Shown: in pieces, positions 48,198 through 59,406 of the stretch | How the letters are laid out: each line of letters begins with the position of its first letter | How positions within the stretch are numbered: the stretch's first letter is position 1 | NCBI GenBank assembly: GCA_002150815.3 | Contig: NDFF03000370.1 | Coordinates: forward strand, 744,001 to 808,000 | DNA length: 64,000 nucleotides | Direction of reading: 5' to 3' | Source of the DNA: Grammothele lineata | Lineage: Eukaryota > Basidiomycota > Agaricomycetes > Polyporales > Polyporaceae | Program-made: the position numbers and the translations under genes | Notes under the pieces: model-generated | Told to the model about the DNA's origin: nothing | The model's input: only the letters and a program-made list of their open reading frames with translations | The model's database searches: none

Positions 48198-51121
48198 ATG
48201 GCCGTTCTCCACCACAAGGCCCCTGCACGCCGCGGCAGCGGTCTCCGCCCTCGTCTCTGGATCGACCCCAACCCGTCGCCCGCGCCCGGCCTCCCCACAC
48301 CCGCGTCTTCAGTCTCCCCGGACCCGACGCCCAGCCTGGCGGCCTCAGCGGTAGACCCCGACACCGCCACACCGACGTCTTCAGCAGAGCTGTTTTACGT
48401 CCTATGCCTCTACGACTATGACGCCGAGGACAGCGACCAGCTCTCCTTCCGCAGGAATGACATCCTCGACGTCGTCAAGAAGGAGGACACGGTGAGCACC
48501 CAGTCTGTCGCCTCGCCTCGCGACACGCCTGTTTGACAGGGCCTGACAGGGCTGGTGGGCCGCCATCCACCCCGACACCAACCGAGTTGGTTGGATTCCG
48601 AGCGCATTCGTCGAGCCAATCTCCGATACGCTCGCACATAAGCTTATGAACAGTGGTTCTGGCTCGACAGTCCAAATCTTCCAAGAAGGAGACGCCAAGA
48701 TCTATGGTTCTCCGGAGCAGCTCACAGATCCCTTCGCCGTAACACAAGATGGAGAGCAGCGTGGTTATGACTGGATGCCATTGGTGGACGGAGACAAGGT
48801 TAGTGCCCTATGCATTCCCCAGGCACGTCCAGCAGCTTTGCGGAAGGTAGACTGCGAGGAAGCGGGTGCATTGTGGGCTAGTCGGTTTATGGAACCGGCA
48901 GCCAGCGTGCATAATTCAAGGCTCTCTCTGGTGCTGCTGGACGAGTCTGGCTGCTCGTGTGTCTTATGCTGAATGTTCTCACAGATCCCTATAATGCAAC
49001 TCGAGCCAACTCCTACACCAGCGATCAACACCACGTTTAGTCCCCTTGTCCCTCCGCCTGAGGGCATAGGCGCGAATTTTCCGGATGCTGAGAACGATCC
49101 CCTGTCGCCCACCGAGGTCATCGTTTCCAGAATGAAGCGTCGGTCGCGTCCCCCTCCTTTGAAGGGTCAAGACCAGAATCAGGCGCGTCCGGAGGTCCGG
49201 GACCTCCAAGACCAGGGGCAGGTCCTCACCCTCCCTCCCCCGCCTTCGGAAGAGATGCCCGTCACCCCGCGGACGCCGGGGTCTGGCCGCAGGCGGAGTA
49301 TGTCACTGCCTTCTGGGGAGTCGCCGCAGTCGGACCACCAGCGGTCCCGCTCAGAGTCCGGAAAGCCGCCCGCCCGGCGGAACCGCCGCCGTCCCCTCCT
49401 GATCGACGACCAGTCCTCGTTGAACCGGCTCACGACGCTTTTCGAGGCGCACAACCTAGAGGAGCTCGACCACCTCATCGCGAGCCCCGTTGTCGCGGAA
49501 TCGTTTGACGCGTTCACCCGCACGAATAACCGCGCTAAGGGGGGCCGTCCGGACAAGGTCCGGCAGATCACTGGCGATGACGACGCGCAGGCCTTCCACG
49601 ATGCGCAGGTCATGCAGGGAACGTGGTATCTCCGTCCCCTGTACGGGGAAGATGAGATCCAGCTCACCGCTGACGGCAACGTGTCTGCGGGAACACTGCG
49701 GGCTCTCGTTGAGCGGCTGACGCTAGAGTTTCCGAGTACGGCGCCCTATGTTTTTTGCTTAGGATGCGATGCTGACCTCATGCCGCAGAGCCAATACAAG
49801 AGGTCCGGTATAGACAAGCGTTCCTGATGACACACAAGTCGTTTACGACGGCAGAAGAGGTCCTTGACCGCCTCATCGAACAATTCGAGATCACTCCGCC
49901 CGCCGGCCTTGAGCCGAACGAACTGGAGCAGTGGAAAGAGAAACGCCTGCGGCCTACCCGTCGACGGGTACTGACCGTGCTCCAAGTGTGGACGGACGAA
50001 TATGGCCTGCTCCAGGACGACCATCATCTCGCGCCGCGTATCGTCAATTTCGTGTCGACCATCACATCACCCCTCCCCCTTGCTAATGCCGCCCGTGAGG
50101 TGTTAAAATCGCTGGAGCGATATGTGCGTATCGCCTTGAAGATTCCTACGTTGTATCTTGGTGCTGACGCGGAATTCTCCTAGATCTCGGTCATCCCTGT
50201 GACACCACTCTCAGGTGCTACCGCGAGTGCGAAATCGCACAAGAAGAGCAAGAGTTCCAAAACCGAGCTGCTGCGCCAGGACACGAGCCAAGTGGCGGAA
50301 CATCTCTGTATGCATGAGCAGCGCCTCTACGGCAAGATCCGTCCGCAGGAGTGTATCAACTGGGTACAATCTCCGGGTGGCCCTGGCACGAAGCATCTCG
50401 CGGCGTTCAACGCCCACCACGAGAAGCTCGGTGCGTGGGTCATGTCAAGCATCCTCAACTATGAAGGTCTCGGCAAGCGGGCGGAGATGATTGACTTCTG
50501 GATCAAGGTCGCCGAGGTGAGCACTCGGTCTCTCACGGAGACCTGTCAGTGTCCCTGACCTGGACCCGCCTACAGAAATGCAAGGCGCTGCACAACTACG
50601 CCTCGACGCACGCGCTCGTCGTCGCACTCTCCTCGCCCGTCATCGCGCGCCTGCACCTCACCTGGGCGCACGTCAACCGGCGTGCGCAGCTCGAGCAGCT
50701 CGCCAAGTACCACGAACAGACCGGCAACTTTTCTGCGTACCGCCTCTTCCAACGCTCAGCCGGCGACGCGCCCTGCATCCCCTATATCGGCATGTACCTC
50801 GCCGACATGCAGCTCGCACGAGACACGCTCCCGGACACCGTGCGCGTCGCGCCCTCGATGTCGCCACTCGGCACGACCGCGAGTCTAATCAATTTCGCCC
50901 TGCGCGAGCGCTGGGGGGAGGCCCTCGACGGAGTGCTCCGCCACCAGGCGCGGCCGTACGTGCTCATCGAGGACTTGCCCCTGACGGCGTTCATCGAAGC
51001 GAGCCTCGCCGCCGCGGGAGAGCGCGACCAGAGTGCTTTCTGGGCGAAGAGCCAGGAGATCCAGCAGGCGGAGATGCTGCACGCGGACATTCGCAAGGGG
51101 CTCGAGCTCGCTGGCTTCTGA
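48198..51121 (+). CDS. CDC25-type Ras guanine nucleotide exchange factor with SH3 domain
   Basis: Coding exons 48198..48491, 48550..48798, 48985..49735, 49789..50123, 50184..50516 and 50576..51121 give 835 residues. After a Pro-rich start comes an SH3 domain (about residues 63-125: CLYDYDAEDSDQLSF, GWWAAIHP, GWIPSAFVEPI). A Ser/Arg/Pro-rich linker follows, then the REM (RasGEF_N) domain around 395-540 (VERLTLEF, RQAFLMTHKSFTT, LQVWTDEYGL). The catalytic Cdc25 domain (about 560-830) has TSQVAEHLCMHEQRLYGKI, HEKLGAWVMSSIL, NYASTHALVVALSSPVIARL and PCIPYIGMYLADM. Cdc25/Ste6 proteins load Ras with GTP at the plasma membrane for cAMP/PKA or mating and growth signalling. The REM boundary depends on a 53-nt intron (49736..49788) that restores the frame. 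Confidence 0.92.
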
Positions 51122-51682
51122 GCTCGTCCGGGTATTTATTGGTATAATCTTCTGCGCACACGTGTATATTGGGCCTACGCTACCGTGTCTGGTATCATTT
51201 GCTCGGGGCTGGTGCCCCAGAGCCATCTCTCATCACCTATTCACTCTCATTGCTCTCGCTAAGCCGCTCACTTGTACAATCCTTCATATCCACGCACGCA
51301 TTCGTCTCTCCTTTCTGTCGCTGTAGCTGCCTAATACTGTGTAATTAGTCTGACCTGTCTTCGAAGGAAGTTAATTCATACCATCGGGCTATCTGGTGTC
51401 AGCCAACTAGAGGAATCATTGAGAGAACTGATACCGACAGTCCTACACGTGGCAGTCGGGTAACCCTGTTTGCGAGAAACAAGTCCATATATAACATTGT
51501 GAACGTGAAAGGTAGACTACAAATGAGTGAAACGAGATCATAGCAGCCAGTGTAGGTGGGAGTCTACTGTACTGCATGCGAATAGAGATTAGAAGATGTG
51601 GACATGGGTGGCGGCAAAGGAGAAATACGACCGTGGGTTGCGGATGGTAGTGGTAGAAAATGCAGGAATGCACGAGATGGGA
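51122..51682. other. Convergent spacer, RasGEF / RAB5
   Basis: About 560 bp holding two 3' ends; more AT-rich than its surroundings. No gene seen. Confidence 0.5.
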
Positions 51683-52691
51683 TCAGCAGTTGCAAGGCTC
51701 ATTCTGGCCCTGCCCGGCGGGCTGCTTGTTGAGGTCGACGCCTGTCCTGCCAGGGGCACCGGGGCGAGCACCACTCCGCGCCGACGGTGGTGCGGTCAAT
51801 GGGAGCTTCTTCGCTGTGGGGCTGTGAGTGAGGTGTGCCTACGGCAGCAAGGCGGTGGTAAGAGACACACCGATGGAAGTGAAGATGTCTGCGACGCCCT
51901 CCCCTGACTTGGCACTCGTCTCGCCCCACATCAAACCCTCCTCCTCGGCGTACTTCTTGGCCTCCTCCTGCAATACCTGACGACGCGCCGCGAGGTCGAG
52001 CTTGTTGCCACAGAGAGCAATGACGATGTTGGGGTCGGCTTGCCGCTGGAGTTCGCGGATCCACGCCTTGGCCTTCTCCAGTGAAGAGGCTTGTGTGATA
52101 TCGTACACGACGACTGCACAGTTCGCATTTCGGTAGTACATTGGCGCCTTTCGAGCATTGTTTCATCAGAGAACGAATGTTTCGAAACATGGAAAGCACA
52201 TACGAGCGACTGTAAATGTGTAGTCAATATGACGTAGTCTCAGACAGGACTACCAAACATACCTTATAGCGTTCCTGACCCGCGGTATCCCTTCCTCGAG
52301 TTTGAACACCCTGAATGCCCACAATACAGTCAAGGATGACTCACCATATTTCAAACTTGACGGTTGTCTGGTCCTCGAGAGTAACCGTTTGTGTCAGGAA
52401 AGCGGCTGAGGACTGTTCAGACGACACGAATGAGGTGATGGGGTGGGCGACCTACCGCCGATAGTGCTTTCCCGGTAGTCATCAAACTGGTCCTTCACAA
52501 AACGCAAGACAAGACTGGTGTCAGGGTCGGTGTCAGCAGGCCAAGTAGAGGAAGACGGAAGTGGCAATGAGATACCTAGACTTCCCCACAGCGGACTCGC
52601 CTGAGAAAGAGATGTGTGAGAGGGCGTAACGAGTGACATTGGGATCACACTGACCAAGAAGGACGAGCTTGAACTGGAACTGCTTGGACAT
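51683..52691 (-). CDS. RAB5: RAB5-type endosomal small GTPase
   Basis: Coding exons 52655..52691, 52576..52600, 52456..52514, 52345..52405, 52263..52290, 52204..52209, 51871..52147 and 51683..51813 give 207 residues. G1 is GESAVGKSS with the Ala that marks Rab5; the switch I region reads ESTIGAAFLTQTV; G3 WDTAGQERYKSLAPMYYR; G4 GNKLDL; G5 ETSAK. The hypervariable tail is Pro/Arg/Gly rich and ends CNC, a double-cysteine motif for geranylgeranylation. Rab5/Vps21 directs homotypic early endosome fusion and VPS34/HOPS-CORVET recruitment. One exon is 6 nt long. The gene is divergent from the double-RRM gene. Confidence 0.95.
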
Positions 52692-53186
52692 GGCGGCGGG
52701 GGACGGCGGTGGCGGGCGGAGAGACGGGCTGGCAGCTATCTGGCGCAGCTGAGCTTCGACGAGGAGGCTGCGTGCGCCGGGCGTCTATTCCGGCGCCTGG
52801 CATCAACGAGGCTCTGGCCCGGATGGCCCCACTCGAGGCGCCCGTCCCTGGCTGCTTTCCCACGGGGCTCGTCAACGGGTCGTTTCCGCAACTCGACAAA
52901 AATTGATTTGCGCCCTCTCTCTCCGACCACCATCTCCAACCAGCTTGTTCGCCTTTCGCTTCGTCTGTCCGCTTGAGTTGCTTCTCGTTTCTTTGCGACA
53001 CCTTTCTCAACCGCGCCCCACTGCACCTGAAGTTGCATCTTAAAAAGCCTCGATATCCTGTGAAAGTTGCTCCTCCTCCTGCACCACCTCAGCTGCTTCC
53101 CCGCGTCACACCGCCACGTCATTGAGCGCGCATCGAGTCACAGCGCATCGCGAGTTTGAAGAGACTCTTTGAAGCACGTTGAGAAC
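52692..53186. promoter_or_regulatory. Divergent region, RAB5 / Mei2-like gene
   Basis: About 495 bp between starts, with a long CT-rich stretch (about 52910-53015) on the side of the plus-strand gene. No TATA box seen. Confidence 0.45.
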
Positions 53187-56088
53187 ATGAACCGACACCA
53201 CCCTTACGGCGCGCCCTATGAAAACGGGCCCAGGAGAGGCGGCGGCCCTCCTGGCAACTATGGCCCAGGGCCTGACAGATCCTACCACTATGAAAGAGGC
53301 GGAGCTCCTCGAGGCAGGGGTTTCGGTCGTGGTCGAGGTCGTGGCGGTGGTGGTAGTGGTGGTGGTGGTGGTGGTGGTCAAAGCCACTACGGCGGAGGCG
53401 GAGGCGGAAGCTACAGGAATGTAGGCCCGTATGACCAAGGGCCCCCGCAAGGCGACATGGGCTACAACAACTACGAGCCCGGTCCGCCCCCGCCCGGCCC
53501 GTACTTCCAGCAGAACAGCAACTACAATGCACCAGGTCCCGGACCGTACAATTCAGAGCCCTCTGGTGGATATGACCAGGGAGGCTACGGCTACGAAGGT
53601 GCGCTTGAGAGTCTAAACTTTAGTAAATTTGAGGTTCGGAATACCACAAGCATGGTCCCCTATCAGGCAGCGTACCTGAAGTTAGGCATTTTGAGGTTGT
53701 TCTGGACTGCTGGCGGCGGAATTGACCGAGTTCGCGAATAAACCCGGCGTGAGGTCAACCCCGAATACCCTAACTTCAGTGGCGTTCAGTTTCGAATAGT
53801 ATGCAGCACCAAATCCGCCCTGTGATTTCGATGGTTAGCTATGCGAGATGCGAATCGTCTTTTGAGCGCCCTCGTGTCTTTGGAGAACGGCTTCTTCTGA
53901 CACGTTTCCACTGCCGTTCCCTATATTGATGCCTTGGATTTGACATCCTGTTCTCACGTTGATTTATCGTCTCGGTAGATGGCTTCGGCCAAAATTACAG
54001 TCAGGGTGGAGGTGGCGGATACAACAATCGATTCCACAAGCGCCCTCAACGCCGTGACCGTGAAGATAAGGTGCACGATTCGATCATCGAGGAACGCATC
54101 CAGCGAGAGCGACCCTGTCGCACCCTTTTTATACGTAATATTAAGGCAAGTCCGTCGTATATGGGGACGCCATGCTTGTCTGTTTACTGATTTGAGCTTG
54201 CCTGCGGATCCATCAGTACGAGACGAGCAGTGACGATGTAAGGCGACTTTTCGAAGAACACGGAGAAATCAAAACGTTCTTTGATCTTATTGCTAACCGC
54301 GGCATGGTTTTCGTAACATATGTGGGTCGAGGGATCCTCTCAACACCGAACTCGCTCAGCTGACGAGCTCTCAGTTTGATCTACGTGCCGCAGAGAGGGC
54401 AAGAGATCGGTTGCAGGGGTCCGAGATCAGCGGTCGCCCAGTATGTGAAACTCCGTTAGTTTTACGATTTACGATTTTGAGAGCCACCCACAGATCGACG
54501 TGCACTACTCCTTACCGCGTGATGACAATGGGCGTGGCCCGGATAAGCTGAAAGACCAAGTGAGCCTACATTCTAGTCAAAAAAAGTGCCGCCATCTTAC
54601 ATCTATGTAGGCGCAGGAATTGCAAGGGAACCTGTTGGTCACCTTGCAATCGCCTTCTGGTCAACCCATCAATGACGAGGAGCTACGCCGGAAGTTCCAG
54701 CAGTTCGGTGACGTGAAGTCCGTCAGGCCCGCGAACGACCGTCCCGAGTAAAAATTCTTCTTCTCGGACATGATGAGGTGCTAACATTCTGGCATGCGCA
54801 GTCAAAGATACGTTGAGTTTTACGATACTAGGGTGTGTAGATTCTTCCACCGCTTTGGTTCTATTGCTGTACACATGTTCCAGGCATGCGAGGACGCACA
54901 CGACCGCCTAAGACACCAAGGGCTCCAAGATGGAGTAATGGAGATCATGTTTGCCTCTCCCGGTGATGACCCGAGGGCTGCCTCTCCTCGGTATGACGAT
55001 AGTGTCTATGTTTACCTTTGGATTCCAGCTAACGCTGTTGGCATAGTCGCGACAGTCACAGTGGTAGCGGGTATCAAAGTCAAGCATACGATCGCCAACA
55101 GGATTGGCAAGAGTCCCCTCCTGCTCGCGGGAGACGCGGGGGTCGCGGCGGCAGAGGTGGCAGAGGTAGAGGCTTTGGTGGTGGCAGAGGTGGAGGCGGT
55201 GGTGGCGGAGGCGGCGGAGGCGGAGGGGGTGGCGGCGGTAGTAACGACTGGGACGACCGGAGGAATTCCCGCGACAACAACCGGCCCTTCGAGGACGAGT
55301 TTGGCCGTGTGCAGCGCGACAACGATTTCAACCAGGGCAGCCCTGGTGGGTACGGTCCTCCTTCTGGAGGCCCTGGACCGTCGGGACCTGGCGGGTATGG
55401 AGGACCGCCTGGAGGGTACAATCAAATGCCACCGCCTCCTGCTGAGGTGAGTTTTTCGTCAGTGCGACGTCTTACATTGAGCTTAGTGCTCCTTAGGCTG
55501 CAAATGAGCGCGAGCGTCTTGAGCAGGCGAAGAAGGTGCAGCAGCTCCTAGCCGCTTTGAAACAACCCGGCGGTGCCTCCTCACCCCCAGCATCCACTTC
55601 CGCTCCGGTCCTCGCCCCTCCGCCCTCTGTGTCGCAGATGCCGCAACCACCTCCTCACGGGGCCCCGTATTACGGCCAGCCACCTATGCCTCAAGCACCG
55701 CCGTATGCGCCGGGGCCTCCTGTCCCTCCGGCTTCAGCACCTCCCCCTCCTAGCTCGTACCCGTCTCCGCCTTCCCAAGGAGGGCCGCCGCCACCCATCC
55801 CGGGCCTCCCTCACGGTATCCTTGCACTTCTGCAGCAGCAAAGTGGACAGCCACCTCAGTCCCCGCAGGCTGGAGGGCCACCGCCACCGATGCCGCCGCC
55901 GTATAGCATGCCTCCCGCTTCCGCTATGATTGGGGCGCAGCCTCCACCGCCCATCCATGGGACCTCTCCGACCAACCCAGGGCAGCCTGGGTACCAACAA
56001 TTGATGGCTTACTTGCAAGTACGTACTATCTTTCGTGCATGTCAGCGTGTACGGTGCTAATTTAGCGCTGCAGGCTCAGAAACGATGA
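53187..56088 (+). CDS. Mei2-like RNA-binding protein with two RRMs
   Basis: Coding exons 53187..53598, 53979..54145, 54217..54321, 54375..54440, 54494..54559, 54611..54747, 54802..54832, 54884..54990, 55047..55446, 55497..56018 and 56074..56088 give 675 residues. N terminus (1-170) is Gly/Arg/Tyr/Pro-rich, RGG type. RRM1 has TLFIRNIKYETSSDDVRRLF, then GMVFVTYFDLRAAERARDRL and GRPIDVHYSLPRDD; that last block is the Mei2 signature. RRM2 has NLLVTLQSPSGQP and QRYVEFYDTRACEDAHDRL. A poly-Gly/RGG block (about 400-440) and a very Pro-rich C terminus with repeated PPPP and QQ follow, ending LMAYLQAQKR. Mei2 relatives bind RNA in meiosis and mRNA turnover; the C-terminal RRM3 typical of Mei2 is absent. 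The 380-bp first intron is longer than usual here. Confidence 0.88.
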
Positions 56089-56346
56089 ATCATGAACTGC
56101 CTAACGCACGATGTTCCTTCCCTCTTCAATAATGCCTGTTCGTTCTTGAACTTTTATCTTATTCTAAGTAGAATGCATGCCCCCATTCTCCTGTATGTTC
56201 CCGCTCAGTAGTAGTACTATATGACATGCTGCAGTGTTTGCGACCACACGTAGTATGTATCCAGCGGTCCCCACATGTGATATCGCTCCCGCAACATGTC
56301 CGGCGCCTGTGTGATTGGAGCGTTTCTTCCCGCTGCTCTCAGCATC

Positions 56347-56932
56347 ATGCTGAACCTCGTCAATTTGCGCACTCTTCTCTCCAAAGTTCTTAGTCCACCA
56401 ACACTGCACACCGTGGCACTTTTCACGCCAGAGGGAGAGTTGATATGTTGTGAGACGGACGCATATAAGACGAAGGACCGCGTGCGGGTAATCGTGGGGT
56501 TGAGCACAGAAGTATGGCAGGAGACGAAGGAGCAGAATGATGTGGGTATGGTTGACTCCGAGGTCCGTTTGCCCGTGGCTTGCCTCCTCCTGTGTGCTAA
56601 TGACTTATACTTGGGCCTCGCGTTCATAGTTAGGACACCTACTAGTTGTCCCTGTGGAGACCCCGAAGGCGGATGAGAACAGTCCGCATCTGCTCCTGCT
56701 CGCTCTGAACTCGGACGCAAGCGTCCCATGGGACGAGCTTGAAGTGAAGGTGCGCAGACGATTCCTCATCCTGGGCAGCCGATCGACTAATCCTTCCTCT
56801 TCACTTGTCCATCGTCAGGCAAGAGCGTTAGCAGGACATCTCCAGCAGCCTGCAATGCAACTTCCGAAAGTGCTGCCCCTCAGACGGATACCCCCCGCAC
56901 CCTCACGACGCGGAGATGTCACTTCACGGTAA
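56347..56932 (+). CDS. LAMTOR2: LAMTOR2-like roadblock/LC7 protein (Ragulator)
   Basis: Coding exons 56347..56562, 56630..56749 and 56819..56932 give 149 residues. The layout is that of LAMTOR2/p14: an N-terminal helix (LVNLRTLLSKVLSPPTLHTVALF), the strand pair TPEGELICCET, a helix with GLSTEVWQETKEQN, a strand GHLLVVPVETP, and the last helix ARALAGHLQQPAMQL, which aligns with the KAQALVQYLEEPLTQ helix of p14. LAMTOR2/3 tether Rag GTPases to the vacuole/lysosome for TORC1 nutrient signalling. The sequence is divergent, and the C terminus carries about 20 extra basic residues (LRRIPPAPSRRG), so another roadblock protein cannot be excluded. Confidence 0.72.
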
Positions 56933-57517
56933 AGGGGAACCATTCATCAAGTTCTGAGGATATCTGTAGTACGTACATGGTGCTCTCGTTGCCTTCGAAC
57001 GTCGCTCACCGCTCGGGCTAGAATTGCTCCGCGTGCACGCTTTCGCTCGTGTTCCCAACACGTTCCCTCGCTATTCAGGTTGGGAACTCGTCTTTCGGGG
57101 CCCGTTTGCGCCGTAGCGTGTGAGCGAATACTTGTTGGACAGCTACTGCGCAGACCATGCAGTCTCACCTGCCAGCCACCATTGAGGCCGCCGACTCTAG
57201 CGTTGCCTCCAAGACTTCCCCATTTTCCGTGTATTGCCATTTGTCCCACGTTGCGCGACGTCGGGTCGAATACATGCCGAAGATTGTAGATACGCAGACG
57301 ATGGACGGAGTGAGAATGCGTCAAGCGTGCTAGAAATCGAGCGTGGCTCCGGCCCAGGGACGTCATGGACCGGTAAGCGCAGGGGTCAGCGCCGGGCGCG
57401 AGGGCGCGCGTCTACGTATCCGTTTCTTCGCGTCCCCGACTGTCCCGAGCTCGGGCCTCTCTCACCTCCACGTCCGTTCTGCTCCCCTCGACGCCGCCGG
57501 TAGCGTCCTTGCTGGTC
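56933..57517. other. Spacer between LAMTOR2-like gene and COQ1
   Basis: About 585 bp between two tandem plus-strand genes. No gene, TATA box or repeat recognised. Confidence 0.45.
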
Positions 57518-59107
57518 ATGCGACGATGCGCCGCCTCCCGAGTGCGGCTACCACCCCAACTTCCGCCGTCAGCGTCGGTCACGCGGGCCCGGACGCACGC
57601 CAGGCCCTACAGCGTACACGTCCAGCAACATAAAAAGACAACCCCCTCGCATTCGCAGACGCTACCCCCCAGCGACCCTACATATTTCAACGCGGCGGCC
57701 TCTTCACCAGTTGCCCCTTCCCCCGCGCGTCCGGATCCATACAAGCTTGTTGCACCGCAGCTCAAGCAGCTACGCGAGACACTACTCGACCTTCTTGGCT
57801 CGTCGCACCCCTCCCTGACGGAGATTGCAAAGTACTACTTCCTGCACCCGTCGAAGCAGCTGCGGCCGCTCCTGGTGCTGCTCTTCTCGCAAGCGACGAA
57901 CGGGCTCGGCGGCCGCTGGCACCTCAAGCAGTGGGCCGCCGAGTGCGAGGGCGCGGGAGGGCGGGCGGAGGAGCTCGATCGGCCGCTGACACGCGCCGAT
58001 GTGCTCAACGACTGGAACCCGAGCATGCCTGACCATACCGCGTCGTTCCAGAGCGCGTTCTCCCTCTCCCCACCACGACCCCCGCACGAGCCCCCATCCC
58101 CGCCCCCGTTCCCCCGGGCGCAGGACGGGGTTGCGCCCGCGGTCGCGGTGCCGGGGACGCTGCTCCCGACGCAGGTGCGGCTCGCGCAGATTGTGGAGAT
58201 GATCCACGTCGCGTCGCTACTGCACGACGACGTGATCGACAAGTCGCCGCTGCGACGGGGGGCGGCGTCCGCTCCGGCCGCATTCGGGAACAAGCTGTCG
58301 GTACTGGCGGGGGACTTCCTGCTTGGCCGGACGAGCGCGGCGCTGTCGCGGTTGGGGGAAAATGAGGTGGTCGAGCTCATTGCGAGCGTGATCGCGAACC
58401 TGGTCGAGGGCGAGATCCTCCAGCTGAAGGCGGTGCACGCGGAGGAGCTGGGCATCGCGGGGATGTCGCCGTCGGTGGGGAGGGAAAACTGGAACATCTA
58501 CCTCCAGAAGACTTACCTGAAGACGGCGAGTCTGATGGCCAAGGGTGCGCGAGCGGCGGTCGTGCTCGGTGGATGCAAAGAGGGCGAGGTTTGGAAGGAG
58601 GTGGCTTATGCTTATGGCCGCAACCTCGGTATCGCGTTCCAGGTGAGTGCTAGGGGTGCCTCCTCGGTCGTGTTCAGTACGGCTAATATAGAATGCGCAG
58701 CTTGTGGACGACATCCTCGACTACGAAGCTGGGGAGGCGACGCTGGGCAAGCCCGGGGGTGCGGACCTGCAACTCGGCCTTGCGACGGGACCGGCGCTGT
58801 TCGCCTGGGAGGAGCACCCCGAAATGGGCCCGTTGATCAAGCGCAAGTTCCAGCAGCCGGGCGACGTCGAGCTGGTACGTGACATTTCGTGTGCTCTTCA
58901 CCGATGGCACCCCGTCTGATCACGGCGGGCTCTCCCTCTTCGCAGGCCCGTGATCTAGTGCGCCGGTCATCAGGCGTCGAGCGGACTCGCGAGCTCGCCA
59001 GGGCACACGCAGACAAGGCGCGGGAGGTGCTGGGTGCGCTGCCCGACAGCGAGGCGAAGGGGGCATTGGAGGCGTTGACGGAGAGGGTCGTGAAACGGAC
59101 GTCCTGA
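57518..59107 (+). CDS. COQ1: Polyprenyl (solanesyl/decaprenyl) diphosphate synthase, COQ1
   Basis: Coding exons 57518..58642, 58701..58874 and 58946..59107 give 486 residues. A mitochondrial presequence (MRRCAASRVRLPP, then an Arg/Ser-rich stretch ending ARPYSVHV) precedes the trans-isoprenyl diphosphate synthase fold: HPSKQLRPLLVLL, the first aspartate-rich motif in MIHVASLLHDDVID (about residue 237), SVLAGDFLLGRTSAALSRL, NYLQKTYLKTASLMA-like region and the second motif QLVDDILDYE (about residue 377). It builds the long isoprenoid tail of ubiquinone in the mitochondrion. Between KQLRPLLVLL and the first DD motif there is an extra Pro/Arg-rich stretch of roughly 85 residues (about 145-230). 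The start at 57518 is the first ATG after the presequence-like region. Confidence 0.93.
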
Positions 59108-59406
59108 CGCTCACCATCTACATATATCGTACTAATCACATGCAACCTAGACAGCATGCACATGCCCTTTCCTCGGCCAGATCCTGCTCGCTCTGTTAGC
59201 AGCCCGCCCGAACCTTCTCCTTCCCCGCCGCTTCGGGCCGCAAGAGCGTGCCGCGTTACTCGGTCGCCGTGTGACGGGCAGTGTCTGGGGTCCCTCCCTC
59301 TACTACTCACATTCGAAGGCGAGAGAACAGGATGCCCGTCTCTTTCTCTCTCCTCCATCTTCTCAGCCCTTGCCTCTGCGAAAAAAAAATCCAGGGCTTT
59401 GCGAAC
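59108..59406. other. Spacer between COQ1 and homeodomain-like gene
   Basis: About 300 bp between two plus-strand genes. Ends in a poly-A run (about 59380-59388) just before the start region. An in-frame ATG at 59332 upstream of the chosen start would add 25 residues. Confidence 0.4.

Noticed and set aside
53340..53380. GGT/GGC run that could be a microsatellite
   Set aside because: It is coding (Gly-rich exon of the Mei2-like gene) and in frame, so not listed separately.
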